Shown here: one piece after another, positions 49,660 through 62,487 of the stretch
How positions within the stretch are numbered: position 1 is the stretch's first letter
Layout of the letters: every line of letters begins with the position of its first letter
The notes under the pieces: generated by a model
Database searches by the model: none
What the model saw: only the letters and a program-made list of their open reading frames with translations
Told to the model about the DNA's origin: nothing
Origin: Apostichopus japonicus
Taxonomy: Eukaryota; Echinodermata; Holothuroidea; Aspidochirotida; Stichopodidae
Reading direction: 5' to 3'
Assembly: GCF_037975245.1 (NCBI RefSeq)
Contig: NC_092569.1
Coordinates: forward strand, 22,286,168-22,350,167
Length of the DNA stretch: 64,000 nucleotides
Translations under genes and position numbers: made by a program

Positions 49660-50919
49660 GTATGGCAAGCCATTTTATTTTTTATTCAGTATTTATTGAT
49701 ATCAACAATTATTTCATGATATCAACAATTATTTCATGATATCACGAATTATTTCATGATATCAACAATTATTTCATGATATCAACAATTATTTCATGAT
49801 ATCACGAATTATTTCATGATATCTGAAATTGTTTTAATGATATGTACGTCATATTTGATGATATCATTAATTGGTGCAAGGAAATTATTGATATCATTAT
49901 TTTATTTGATGATATCATAATTAAACTTTCTGATATCAAGAATTGAATTTGTGATATCTTAAAATAGATGAACTATTATAGATATCAATAATTCAGTTCA
50001 AGATATCATAAATTCAATTTCAGATATCTGTATTTAAATTAATGATATCAAAAAGTATGACGTACATATCACGAATTCGGCCATATTTAATGATATCATA
50101 AATTCGAATTTTTGATATCATAAATTCCAATTAATGATATCATCAAATATGACGTACATATCACGAATTCGGCCATATTTAATGATATCATCAATTGCGC
50201 CCTCAGTTTGAGCGCCTGGGATTATGTGGCGGGAAGTACAGTGCAGTGCAGTGCGGTTAGTGCATTATATTCTGTTTAGAACTGATTGAGCTTCAATCCC
50301 CGAGCAGTTTTACGTATTGAGCCTACCGTATAACTAATGTAATGTATACTGCACTGCAGTAGACCCATACCAACTACCACCAGCTTAGTTCCATAAGGCC
50401 TATGTACGGATGAGTTACTGAGACTACGCCATATAACCAGACATATCGCAGCCATATTTAATGATATCATTTAATATGGCCGAATTCTTGATATGTACGT
50501 CATAATTGTTGATATCATTAAATCGAATTAGTGAAATGTACATATCATTAATTCGAATTAGTGATATCAGTAAATATGACGTCATATTTGATGATATCAC
50601 TAATTCGAATTAATGATATGTACATATCACTAATTCGAATTAATGATATGTACATATCACCAATTCGAATTAGTGATATGTACATATCACAAATACATTT
50701 AAAGATATCTTTAAATCATTTCTTGATATCACTAATTCATTTAATGATATCATTAAATAAATTATTGATATCAAGAAATGAACTGAATTAATGATATCAT
50801 TAATTGATTTAATGATATCGACAATTCGAATTCTTGATATCAACAATTGATTTAATGATATCATCAAATAATTAAAGATATCATTAAATATTGAATAAAA
50901 AGTAAAACGGCTTGCCATA
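49660..50919. mobile_element. GATATC-rich palindromic foldback element
   Basis: Termini tatggcaagccattttattt at the left and the near-complement at the right (gtaaaacggcttgccata). A likely 6-bp target duplication CACCCG flanks it. The arms are dozens of gatatc motifs spaced about 20 to 25 bp (atttcatgatatcaacaatt, then aattcgaattagtgatatca variants). A unique core of about 270 bp (50190-50460) starts gcgccctcagtttgagcgcc. No transposase frame. Confidence 0.85.
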
Positions 50920-50948
50920 CACCCGCACGCTATTTACATAGGAGTGTT

Positions 50949-52398
50949 CAGGGGCGTATCCAGGATTTTCCACTAGGGGGGGGGGGCGTCAGGCATGAAT
51001 GATCGCCGTCCTGGGGGATGGGTCTAAGGGGAGGGGTGGACAATTTTTGCTTTCGAAGAAGGGCTGAAATGCAAAATGGTGCCATATGTGATCCATTTTT
51101 CGACCTTAATAATAAGCAACATTTCCAGTAAAAATGGACACAAAATGCACAATTTAGTATGGCTGCCATGTCACTTAGTGATTGCCAAGTTTCACCATCA
51201 AAGCCTTTAAGAAATTTATGAATTTTACTTTGGTTTATGAATGATTTACAACATGAAGTTTGGCAACAATAGCAAAATGGTCTGACTGTACAGTGGTTGC
51301 ATTACTGCTAAATTTGACTGAAATTGATGCAGAGATAATTACTTCTCTTCCATTGGGTTAAGAAATGTCATCCTTCGTGGATGCTTGCGACTGTAGATGT
51401 TGACAATTTCATCATAGTCCAAGGCAATGTCCTTATGGAAATACAACAGGATCGAGGCATTGAGGCGGTCTTCTAACATGGTACTGCGAAGCTTCGTCTT
51501 GACTTCTGCTTGCTCATTTTTTCAAATGTTCACCATCATCTTTGTTGAACGTTAAATTAAACAGTCGAATAAACGTGGCTTGATAAACGGTTGAAACTTC
51601 GAACCGGAACGGAACCACTCACCAGCGCATCGTGCATAAAGGTGACTGACTGATTTCTTTCCCTACAAAGATGGGGGCATTGAGTAATAAACCGCTGCAG
51701 TTTAGGTTTAGCCACATTCTGAAAAAAAAAATCTGTGACATTATAGGTATTCTTTTAATGTCAATTATCAAAAAATAATTTAACGTATTTAACTATTATA
51801 TGGAAAAAATGTACAAAAATTGTTTAAGTATGACTTAAATATTTATAACATAGGCATAATGAATGCTTTTATCTGCAAGATATTTAAAATCTTGTGTTCA
51901 GTGTTGTTTGCAAAAAGAGAGGTTTTGACGCGAGCGGTCGTTGCCTAAAAATTAAATACTATAATACTATAATAACGATTAGTAATTTGAAAATCGAGGT
52001 CAAGAAAAATTGTACACAAAAAATTTGAGGCATAAAAGGTCAGCAGAAATAAATTTCGTGAATGGACAAGTCAAAATTTTTGCCTCGATAGAGTAACCTC
52101 ACGTGTTATGCACGGAGCTATTATGGGCTTCCCTGAGGCAGCCCAGAGGCCTTATACACGCCCTGTGCTACGCGATAATACAAACACAATTACCATCTAT
52201 GTTTCTAAAACTATTATGCCGCCGAACTTCGCCAGAACCTTTTTTTGGCAAACAAAAAATAAAGCATACGGGAGGGGGGGGGGGTTGAGCGATCACCGAC
52301 ATCTCACACAAAGGTCGTCATTTTTTGCTAAACTTTTTTTTTTTGGTGACGGCCAATAGGGGGGGCGCGCCTGTTGCGCCCCCCTGGATACGCCCCTG
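50949..52398 (-). mobile_element. Degenerate hAT transposon with transposase C-terminal remnant
   Basis: Inverted termini CAGGGGCGTATCCAGG at both ends, with the direct repeat gtgtt on each side (50944-50948 and 52399-52403), a 5-bp candidate target duplication. Inside, the minus strand at about 51507-51342 reads a hAT C-terminal dimerisation-type segment (STMLEDRLNASILLYFHKDI, then DYDEIVNIYSRKHPRRM) before a stop. The rest of the transposase is not recognisable. Confidence 0.8.
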
Positions 52399-52650
52399 GT
52401 GTTAGCTCAGTGGTTAACGCCGGTGCCTTTCAATCATAAGGTCCCCGTGTTCGAGTCACTCCAAGATTAATGTATGTCGTCCAGTTACAGAGTTGTTGAA
52501 AATTGACAATTCATAATCATGGACGATAAATAAGATTTAAGAGACTGACTTCGGTCAGCTTGCGGCTTTGATAAGCCAATGAGGCTTCTTCGCGAGTTCC
52601 TGCTTTCAGGAGGATCTAAAATACATACATACATACATACATACATTATA
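52399..52650 (+). mobile_element. tRNA-derived SINE
   Basis: Head gtgttagctcagtggttaac (A box TAGCTCAGTGG) and B-box-like gtgttcgagtcactcc, a non-tRNA body, then a (catacata)n tail at 52620-52645. The hAT element sits exactly at its 5' end. Confidence 0.8.
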
Positions 52651-52986
52651 AATGCGATACTATGAAACAGCATTTGTTTTATAATGTGATAGGATGAAAC
52701 CATACTGTAGGCCTATGTCTTCTTTTATAAGCCAAGCCATTCGTTTCACAATTTATGTAAACGTGTTACGAAGAAGAATTAGGGTAGCCTATGTTCTCTT
52801 TCACATCAGCATGTCACCAGGTTTTTAAATATATTTTACACTTCAGATATAGCCTATCAACATGAAACTGACGATTTGGATCCATTTGAAATGGCAAATA
52901 AATTTTTGGCTAGTATTGGATTCGAGAGCAGTGACATCAGGATTGCAATTCGTGTAAACCTGTAAACCATTGTATTAATCGAGGAG

Positions 52987-53238
52987 CCTCACGCTGTAAC
53001 AAAATAATAACTTTAATAATTTATTCAGTACTAAGTAGACTAGCTATAATAGCCTGCTGATGTATTCACGCCTCACGCTGTAACAAAATAATAACTTTAA
53101 TAATTTATTCAGTACTAAGTAGACTAGCTATAATAGCCTGCTGATGTATTGACGCCTCACGCTGTAACAAAATAATATCTTTAATAATTTATTCAGTACT
53201 AAGTAGACTAGCTATAATTGCCTGCTGATGTATTCACC
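52987..53238. repeat. 84-bp tandem repeat, three copies
   Basis: Copies start at 52987, 53071 and 53155 with cctcacgctgtaacaaaata and run to cctgctgatgtatt. They are more than 95% identical by eye, so duplication is recent. Confidence 0.95.
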
Positions 53239-53239
53239 C

Positions 53240-54352
53240 TCGACAGCATGATCCAGCTATGCCCTTTAAACAGCTGAACGCAGCAAACAAGGACGTCACG
53301 TGACTTCCTTCTTATAGACGCTCGTGAATACCGCTTTATATTGGCAATGCACAACTAAAATAAATATCCCTGCGTCTTATAGCATAATGATGTTGATAAG
53401 AAATATTACCCGATGTTACACAAATGCCACGCATAAGCTGCAAAATGGCAAACGGTGCGTTTACGGACGAATGTGGATTATGATATAGGCCTAGTTAACT
53501 TTTGAACGCATTCAATTTAATCTGTTATGAATATTGTGATTGCATCACGGTTTATCTAACATGTAATTTGTGATTGATTATAAAAATGTACGGAAATATC
53601 CTGCACTGTTTCTGCTACAATTTGCGAAGCGACGATGCGTAATAAAAGTATTCTCTCGCTCCTTCCCATCGTTGAATATTCATATAAAATTTCGACAATT
53701 AAGAAATTTGTATTGTCTGACATGCATTATATTAAAATATAAAAGGTAAGCCTATACCTGAACAAAATATAGCAGTTATCGAACAGACTATATTGTCATG
53801 GGAACGAGTGTCTGCCGTGTTGCAAGTAATTCAAGTTTGTGATTCATAAGTACGTGCCTTGTGAAGATAGAACGTTCAGGTACTAATTAGATTGGATGAT
53901 TACGAATCGTATGCATCTTATAAGATAGAGAAAGGCCTTTTACGCGTATCTTATCACAAATCTAATTTGATAACAGCCTGATATGATCATCATTTGCAAT
54001 AAGTATATAACATTGCTTAAAATCACTCTACTAATTTTTTTTTTTGAATTGGAAATACGACACTGAAATGTTATCTTGGTACCAGCAAATTAACGGACAC
54101 TCTTGGCAAAGCCTGTCTACAAATCGGCCTTTCACTACTCTTTTTTTGTTTGTCTCTTAATTATTTCAATCTCATTTGCTGCTACTAACTTTGCGCCAAT
54201 CTATGGATCGCTTTCACATGGATAACACAAATGTTAAATTGTAACATTCCTCTCAACCCAGACAACGCAGAGTAGTTGCGATTTTCCAACAAAGACTGGG
54301 TGTGGCCATTTTTTCTTCACTTTCCGCTGGATTTTAAACATTCAATCCTGAC
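53240..54352. other. Upstream region of GPCR A, no recognised gene
   Basis: AT-rich sequence without a supported frame. It should contain the promoter and 5' UTR of the receptor starting at 54353, but I see no decisive motif. Confidence 0.4.
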
Positions 54353-55333
54353 ATGGATGAACTTCATCAGAGCTTTATCAACGACGAGTACAACACGGTC
54401 GGGACATCAACCCCAAATCCTCCTCCTATAAACGGATCGCAATTTGCTTTTTATTTGAGCCAGTTACTTCTTCTTTTGATAAGTCTTGTGGCACATTTTC
54501 TGGCAATTATTACAATGCGAAGAGTAAAACGAGAGCGAGAAATGCTCGATGCTGCCGATGAATACATGGATGTACATACATTATTATTCAAAGCGCTTCT
54601 CAGAGTTGATTTGAGCGCCACCTTGTTTTTCTTATGCCGCGCTTTACTTGCTCCTACACCTCTCTTCTCTGATAACAGTTTCAGGTGTACGGTCGACAGC
54701 AGTAGTGGGATATTTTTCTCTCAGATGTCAGGTTTAATCAACATTCTTCTCTTTCTGGAGAGGGTCTTGTCATTAAGGACGCCATATCTTTATAGAAGAC
54801 ACGCAACGGCATTCAAAGCCAAAATAGCTGTGACTTGCATGGTTTTCTTTGGATTGTTCGTCTGTCTTCTACCCGTGTTTGGGTTCGGATCTTATCACGT
54901 TGAAATAGATGGCGGTATCCTGTGTCTCTCCCCTGGTGATGTGCACCTCTCGCAGTCCAAACATCACATTCACTTTACCATTGTATTCTTGACGGTGGGA
55001 TTTTGTATCATTCTAAGCATTGTACTGGGAAACATTGTAGTCATTTATTACGTCATCCGTCTCCGACAAGTAGCACCATTAGATTATGCAAATCAGGTCT
55101 CGATACAACCAATTGACACCGCAAATGATCACCCAGGTGTCGATGCAAACAACGACTTGAGGGATGTACCTGTCCCTAGCTTGCAGCTAAATGATGACAA
55201 GATGTCGAACGGGGGAAACCAACGTCAAAATCCGACATTGAAGCTAGCAGTTAAGTTCAGCAGAGAAGTCGGCACTGCGTTAGCTCTCATATGTGTTTCA
55301 ATCGCGTATATGATTTCTTGGATCCCGCTTTAT
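54353..55333 (+). CDS. Class A GPCR A, first coding exon (TM1-TM6), prostanoid-receptor-like
   Basis: 327 codons from an ATG, ending at a consensus donor (CTT TAT|gtaagt) in phase 0. Hydrophobic segments TM1-TM6 are clear. Motifs: LLRVDLSA in TM2 (Asp2.50), ERV in place of DRY, the TM3 cysteine (SFRC) and the loop cysteine (GGILCLSPGD) for the conserved disulphide, and SWIPLY in TM6. TM1 has AHFLAI where most receptors have GN. Blocks such as PYLYRRHATAFKAK and LLPVFGFGSY resemble prostanoid receptors; this family call is tentative. No TM7 exon is visible before the next receptor exon at 58563. TM7 may come from the exon at 61433, which has matching phase. Confidence 0.85.
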
Positions 55334-55359
55334 GTAAGTTTGTTTATTAACTAAGAATG

Positions 55360-57709
55360 TTTGTCTTTCCCTGTCATCCTTTTCAATGTATTTCATCTTT
55401 AGTTGTAAAAGATTTTCCAAAAAAAGAAGAAATGCTAGGGCCTCCACCAGCCACCCTAACCCCCACCCCACCCCAACAGCTATGATACAGAGTTTCATTG
55501 CAAGGGACTGACCGTTTTAATTCAAAATTAGGCGATTTTGTGATTCCCTCAACTCATTAGCTTTTAACTTCTCGGACATAAATGATCTAAATAGTATGCC
55601 ATATGGATATTCTCCTCATTTTCTTTCATTACCTTAAACGAGTTGGTTATATAAGCCTGCGGTACGCTATCCTAATGGATCGTGGATCGTCGGGTTGCAT
55701 GTGTTTGGCTTAAGACTATACGACTGGCCAACACTTTGCTAGTTTATAGTCGCGTCTGGTGCAGTCTGGAAAATTGAAAAATGGAGCGTTTTTTTTGACT
55801 GGCGGTCGACAACATGCGGCGGCTTACGAAAAAAAAACAAAATGCACAATGTTAATGAATGAAGCCAATCACGGGAATATAATACGTTTACATATATGAC
55901 ATGAAATGAGCAACGGCCGATGACGGAATAAATTCGTTGTGTGTCGTCAACAATTCGTCCATTGTACACTGGTCAGTTGTAAGAACATTGGGTTATCGTA
56001 AACGTGACCACTACGGTCGAGTTGAGTCAAGTCGCGTTCACTCTCGGCTGAAAACTGGCAAACTCTATATCAGCTGGCGTAGTGAGAGTACAGGTTTTTA
56101 CGCCTCAATAGAAATCTAGCCAACAACGGTGCTGTCGTGATCACTTGGGGCAGTATGAGGCCGATGTATAGCGGTATGGTTCGTCACCTGTAGAAAGTGT
56201 CCGGCCGGATCTTATTTGCTAAGGAAATAATTTTCGGCCGGACTAAATATCCTCGTTTATGCGCTCCGCAAAAGATACCATTAGATAAATGGCTCCGATT
56301 TTATTTCGCTGATCTAACATAATAAAGTCTTGTTCAGTCGGGGAGTCTACTCTTTTGTAAGTTTATATTCGAAAACCATTACACAAATAGGAAATAATTT
56401 CCCGTTGGAAATACGCGAACGTTCACCGAAGTTATTAATCGCTGAATCCCTAACAAACCCTGTATCTAATAACGTATATACCTCGTGATAGTTATCAATT
56501 AAGTCCGACCTGACCAGCCTTACAACATTTTCCGGGCGGACAATTTTGCGGGGGGACAAAATTTACTATGACGTGAGAAATCAAGTTGGTTTATTTTGTC
56601 TGGCCGGACATATTTCCCTGGTTAAAACTGTCCAGCCGGATATTATCTACAGAGGGAACTATTTATACTTACATCGGTGTAACGCACTCGACGTCTTGCA
56701 ACCACTGTCTTTTCTGATAGCCAATGACAGAGCGTATAATTGAAGGTATGTGTGATATATATTACCAACAGACAAAACAGTTTTACCTAGTTCAATGAAA
56801 AAGAAATTCAAGAAAGATAACGGAGAAAAAAGGGAAAGACACGTCACGTGACAAGTATCACGGTACGTTTTTGCAATGCATAACATCGATGCGAGCACGT
56901 CTGTAGGTATGTGTTATGCATATAGTCTGTAAAGCGATAACTAGTGTATTCACCGATAGAATAGATAAAAATAGGTAAGAGGTGAAATTGCTTTGGTCGA
57001 CGCTCAGAGATAACACTCACGACCCGTGGACACCTACGCAGAATAATACATTGATTCATGGTTATACCGTTTCTTTCAAGAAAAACAAAACTCGCGCAAA
57101 CAAAACATAACGCAAAACAAAGTATATTTGACCAAATCTGTAAAAAAGACAAAATCAATCAAAGGCAAATGGAAACTTCATGACAGTGGAAAATGTTAAA
57201 ATGAGTTTGCAAGTAGCAAAACCACATCGGTAGCGACACATTGCATTGAACATAAATTTAAATCATGGAATCAAACTGAATTTCAACATATTTATACTTG
57301 AATAATTTTTCTCCTCATTCTCTTTCTCATTCACTGATCTCTATTAAGTATTTACTAGTTGCTTATTGCCTGTCACAGTGCATACATTTATTGTTTGTCA
57401 AAGACTTAAACTCAATGAAAGATATTAACCCGCCGCGAGATTAGGTATGGTTTTACGATTATATAATTTACTTTCATGTAATTATATATGTATATGAAAT
57501 GACATAAACCTTCATCAACTTTCGATAAACATATGACGAACGTATGACGTGTATGTAAACTCACTTTCTTTTGCATTCCGTCTCTCGCACCATAAGTTTT
57601 CGTTGCCATAGCAACATGCTATATTTTACAATATGTTAATTTTTCATCTTGCAGTATATGCATCATTTTATTGAATCAACCTTCTTTTACAGCATTTCAG
57701 CTAACACAT

Positions 57710-57784
<75 letters not shown>

Positions 57785-58562
57785 TTATATATTAATTTGA
57801 TTACAATCCATTTCAGTCCGGAACCGAAGAACATGGAAGTAAGTAAATATGTCGTTCGAATGAACAAAAGACATATACATTGTTATTACATTTCACTGAC
57901 TTGTTGTTGGCGTTTCTTTTTGCTCCCGTGACATATTTTCAATCATTTCCCTTTGTTTAGGGCATATTGAGTTCTACTTTTTTCTCATTTCGTAACTTTT
58001 GCTAGGTTCAGCTATATTTCCAACTATAAAAATTTGCTAGCTTTCAGAAAGAAAGTCTTCGTCGATCTCTGCATACGTAAATAACAGAAAAGAAGGCGGC
58101 GCTTTGGTTATATTTTCATTGCATACACAACTTCTTGATAATAGAAGTGTTCAGAGGTTCCTGAATTTTATTTTTCAACCAGTCCGTTATTTATCGGTAG
58201 GCCTATTATTATGTTGGTGTACTGGAAACGCTTTAACAGGAACCGTACGTGGTGAATTCATAATTCTGAGAGAGAGATCCTACACATCCGCATCGGTGAA
58301 TGAAGTATTGTGACGTTCAGCATTCTCATGACAATATCAACACTCCTTTCTAACATTTTGTTGTTGACTTTCTGTTAATTTCTTTTGGGTATCGAAAGGC
58401 TCGGAGACGCTTTAACAGGGACTGTGCTTGCTGTACTAAAGTCTCATATTTCTGAAGTAGCCTACATGCCTCGTTTATTCATACATATATACTCCAGAAG
58501 CATCCAAAGGTATATGTAAAGAGTTTCTTTGTATCTCAACAAACGCGAAGGAAACCACGATC
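55360..58562. other. Between the two GPCR first exons, no TM7 exon found
   Basis: Scanned for an N/D-P-x-x-Y/F type TM7 segment after an acceptor; none seen. A 22-nt segment bounded by cag and gtaagt (about 57820-57841) could be a small non-coding exon. A (TA)n tract is at 57715-57778. Confidence 0.5.
57715..57778. repeat. (TA)n microsatellite
   Basis: About 64 bp of TA between the two GPCR exons. Confidence 0.97.
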
Positions 58563-61500
58563 ATGTCTTTTTTCGATGTCTTGGTTCTAATTGTAGTATA
58601 CTTATGGTTGTATGGTACTATTATCCTTGGTTTGGTGATTCATATACTTGCACTGATTGCGTCCCATTACAGTAAAAAATATTCTACCGTTGATGGCCAG
58701 TCTCCTCGTCAAACACTCCCAATATTTCTTTTCAAGTCCCTGTTAACGATTGATTTCTCTGCTCTTATTGTCTCCTTAATGCAAGGTATACTTCGTCCAA
58801 TTTTTAGGAGGTGGGAATTCTTTTGCGACGTTTCAATAGCTGCCAGCATTTATTTTTTGTGGATTTCTGGTTTCTTGAATATTTTAATGTTTCTAGATAG
58901 ATGTTTAGTTCTAATGGCTCCGTATACATACACCAACGTCGCAACCCTGGCGAAAGCTAAAATGGTAGTAACTACCTTAGTGATAGGGACATTCGGCCTG
59001 TGCTGCCTTCCGATGGTGGGCTTTGGATCTTACAAGATAAAACTGAATGGAACATATAAGTGTGTTGCCCCTGGTGATTTGCACCTGGTCGACTCGAAAA
59101 CTCAAGTCTATTTTACATGGATATTTCTGTTATTAGGGTTAGTGATAATGTGCAGTATTCTGTTAGGAAATTCAATTCTGATCTACAAAGTCCTACAATG
59201 GAGTAAATCTAAACCTGTCCTTGGTGAAGTCAATAGTTTTACCCGGTCCACGACGGATGGTCCATCAGCAGCAAGTACTAGCATCGTAAATGCCCCCGAA
59301 AGAGGGACCAAACTTCCAGAAAGTTTTCCGAAAAGTGGGGAAGACCTTGCAGTTCGTGATGACTCGAAACGAAATCCAAGGATTGTCATTGGGAGTGCTA
59401 AGAAGACTAATGAGGACCGGAGGCATATTTTCGTTCTCATTGTTGTATCTGTTGCCTACATGGTTTCATTGATTCCGTTCTATGTAAGTTATACTCATCA
59501 GCTGTTTGTCATGTAGTGGACATTTATTGTAGCAGTGAGATTTGACATCTATCATGTGTGGTATAATATCAAGAGAATGTTTTGTGACTGTCGAAATTCA
59601 TATAAATATGCTTCACATCATACACGATCGGTGAAAGCTTTAATTTATTTTAATTTCAGTTTACTTAACTCTACATTATCCTTTCTTGTGGAAGGACAAA
59701 GTGTCCTCTATGAGTCAAAAAAAAAACAAAAAAACTCAAGTATAAGCACTAGCCACGACACTTCTTATAAAAGTAAACATTCCGAAGGGTACAAGAAATT
59801 TAAAAACAATTTTGTGAATATATAAAATAACAGAAATGTCTTTGTGTTTTAAGAGTTGGCTCCATTTCAAGATATTTGAATGTCTGGTATAATAATTTTT
59901 AAAATAAATTCTATAGTTCTGTACCAAAGAGCTCACATCGGAATCGCTTCTTCGCCAGTCTTTCCGCTGTGACTTAACTTAAAAGCCTCTCAAATTAAAT
60001 ACATCTCCGGACAAACATGGGCAGCTTAGAGTTCACACAGTGTATCTTCGGAGCTTCAATAATTGATCATGAATTCATGTAGGGTCAAAAAGAGTTTTCC
60101 TATACGTATACACGCACATTTATATTTTTCTTATAAAATGCACAAATACAAACAAACACACCCATATACCATGAAAATACATCGAGATGATGGATGGAGT
60201 TTCATTTTAAGCCGATTAACCACTTTAACCATGAATTGACAACGCTTCAAACTACAATTATTTAAATTAGTCTGGATTTCCTTTCTATATTTGATCGCAT
60301 GAATGAACCGTCAAATTGATCAAATTACTCATGTCTGTTTAAGTGATAATTCCTGATGTTGAAATAGTCTTCCGCCCATTTACCTTTTGCAGGATTTTAG
60401 ATCGCGGCACTGTGGTGACCGTATTTATTAAGTAATAGGCAATAAATCAAAAGAGAGAGAGATACAGAAAGGTTAAGAGAGAGATATAGAGGAGGAGGGA
60501 GGGGGGGGGGGGGGGGAGATCGTGACTTGCTCTTGATGGATGGCTTACTCCCTTGAAGAATGCTTTAAAAGGTATTTTTGAGGATGAGGTCACCCGAAAG
60601 TATGAAAGCATTGTACAAGGTACTGCCTATCACATGAATTAGTAGAATTATGTCACAGATTTTAAGAAGTTTAAGAAGTAAAAAGATATTCACAAATTAA
60701 TCCATCCGTTGATAGATCTATGCTATATTATCTCTGTTTTGTCAGTTGTTCGGAATGTTAATTCAGCATATGATGTAATGTATATCGGATTACGTAAAAC
60801 GGATAACGCTTTATTTAATCTGTATTTTTGCGATATGCATGAAGAATAAGGGAAATGTCACGGAAAGTGAGGTGGGGTGTATTACAACGTCAATGCAAAA
60901 TACAGCTTATGTTAATTGTTTAGTAAGTTCATATTTTATCTAAACTGCCTATTCAGTTTATCATTTCCTCCTATTGAATATACTCCACATAAAGTTAGGA
61001 AATAAAGATTCTTTCATTTGCCTATAATGTTCGTTTTTATGATTCGTTTGTATTGATTGTGTAAACGTTTGTTCAAAATAATGGTTAAAACGATGTATTT
61101 GCGATCTATGGATCGCAAGTTGAGTTTCTTTGGCAAACACTCATTTTTCTTTTGGCTCACATCCCCTAGTGTATAAATGAGGACAAGTTGTGGACGCCCG
61201 ACCAGATTATGGGTTGCATCCTATATAGGGTATGTCCTCCAAGGTATACATACGTGTGGCTCACTGCAGTGCCGGGGGAATGGTTCTTTGAATTGTGCGC
61301 ACTTCGGTGTATGGGTGTAACAAGTTGTACCAATGAGCAGGGTAAATTCATACGAGAGGACTTATATGCCTTGATCCAAAACTGCTAACCTGCATTTTCA
61401 ACTATTTCTATTGTTTGTTTTCATCTTCGTAGACGGAGCGACTCCTGGCCACCTTTCAAGTTCAAGTCCCATCTGGCATATTTTATCTCACCATCTGGTT

Positions 61501-61633
61501 ACTGGCCTTCAATCACGTGATTGATCCAATCATCTTTGTTTGGTTCAAAAGGAAGAACAGGAACGCACTGAAGACATTTTTCAAGGAACACTGCGCTTGT
61601 CGTTCCCAGGTAACCCCTGACATAGTAGAATGA
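58563..61633 (+). CDS. Class A GPCR B, two-exon receptor, prostanoid-receptor-like
   Basis: Exon 1, 58563-59483 (307 codons, donor TTC TAT|gtaagt, phase 0); exon 2, 61433-61633 (66 codons then TGA); total 373 residues. Exon 1 gives TM1-TM6 with LLTIDFSAL (Asp2.50), DRC for DRY, TM3 cysteine (FFCDV), loop cysteine (GTYKCVAPGD) and SLIPFY in TM6. Exon 2 supplies TM7 (FYLTIWLLAFNHVIDPIIFV, a DPxxF variant of NPxxY) and a short basic tail KRKNRNALKTFF. The extracellular N-terminus is nearly absent. Clearly paralogous to the exon at 54353 (PGD-LHL and GFGSY blocks). The exon 2 reading ends 15 nt past a possible donor (CCCAG|gtaacc), so an alternative tail is possible. Confidence 0.88.
59517..61432. 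other. Intron of GPCR B, no recognised gene
   Basis: AT-rich, with a G run at 60500-60515. Only short frames. Confidence 0.5.
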
Positions 61634-61963
61634 TAGATTGTCTGTACCTTTACAGTCTGTTATTGGTAGGGTGAGGGGATTGTGTTGACCCAAGGTGTGC
61701 TTTTGAGCACCCGAATCAGGCAGCCCTATACCTACTTGTTTCCAACGCATTTGACCTTAGATAGGTAAACTTAGCCGTTTTTGCACGACGACTACTGTCT
61801 CATCAATCTAACCCTGGTCACTCCCCTGCATGATCATGATGAAGAAGCGTCAGCCAAAGAAACACGGCTACCAAAAACGACAAAACATCCAAACAAATGA
61901 TAACCGCAGGATGAACAAAAACACACGCGTGTCTAAATTTTACACACAACTGTGATAACGAGG

Positions 61964-62022
61964 GGTGGGATGGGATGGGATATGGATGGGGTGAGATGGG
62001 ATGGGATGGGATGGGGTGTAGG
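61964..62022. repeat. (GGGAT)n short tandem repeat
   Basis: About 60 bp of gggat-type units on the plus strand, with several G tracts in close spacing. Confidence 0.85.
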
Positions 62023-62481
62023 AGTTGGCTCCTCATACGTATGATTAGACTTGTTTGCATCGTTGACCGTTAACAGTTGGCGTTATTAGTTAAAATATTC
62101 AAATTGCCACATATTTATGCGCATTCGAGTGTCGCAGCAGTCTGACCTAGCGCATTAGGGGAGATATTTTCCTTCTTATATAGGGAAAGGAGGAAGAGAT
62201 TAAATTGATTGGGTTCGAGTAGTATAGCCGATGAGTTGCAAAGAAGATAGACGGTGTAATGAACAAATTGACCGAAGTATAATAATATACCTTACTCATC
62301 CATCATTACAGTTTCTGAAGGGATTGGCTGATTCGTTTGCCGGTGGCTTCACATGTGCGGTATTTATGAGAACGCAAACGTACTCTGTAAATTCCACGAT
62401 TCAATGATTCGTTTTTTGGTTAAATGTTGCTTTCTTCTATGAGCCCCTTGATGTACAAACAACAGCCTGTGAACACCAGCT

Positions 62482-62487
62482 AATAAA
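62482..62487 (+). other. Candidate GPCR polyadenylation signal
   Basis: AATAAA about 850 bp after the receptor stop. Confidence 0.3.

Noticed and set aside
52399-52465. tRNA gene
   Set aside because: Box A and B fit, but the 3' part runs into a non-tRNA body with a (catacata) tail.
54353-59516. Two intronless, truncated GPCR pseudogenes lacking TM7
   Set aside because: Both end at consensus gtaagt donors in phase 0, and a TM7 exon in matching phase exists at 61433.
61188-61388. 66-codon plus-strand frame just before the TM7 exon
   Set aside because: Not in line with the acceptor at 61432. No receptor-like residues.
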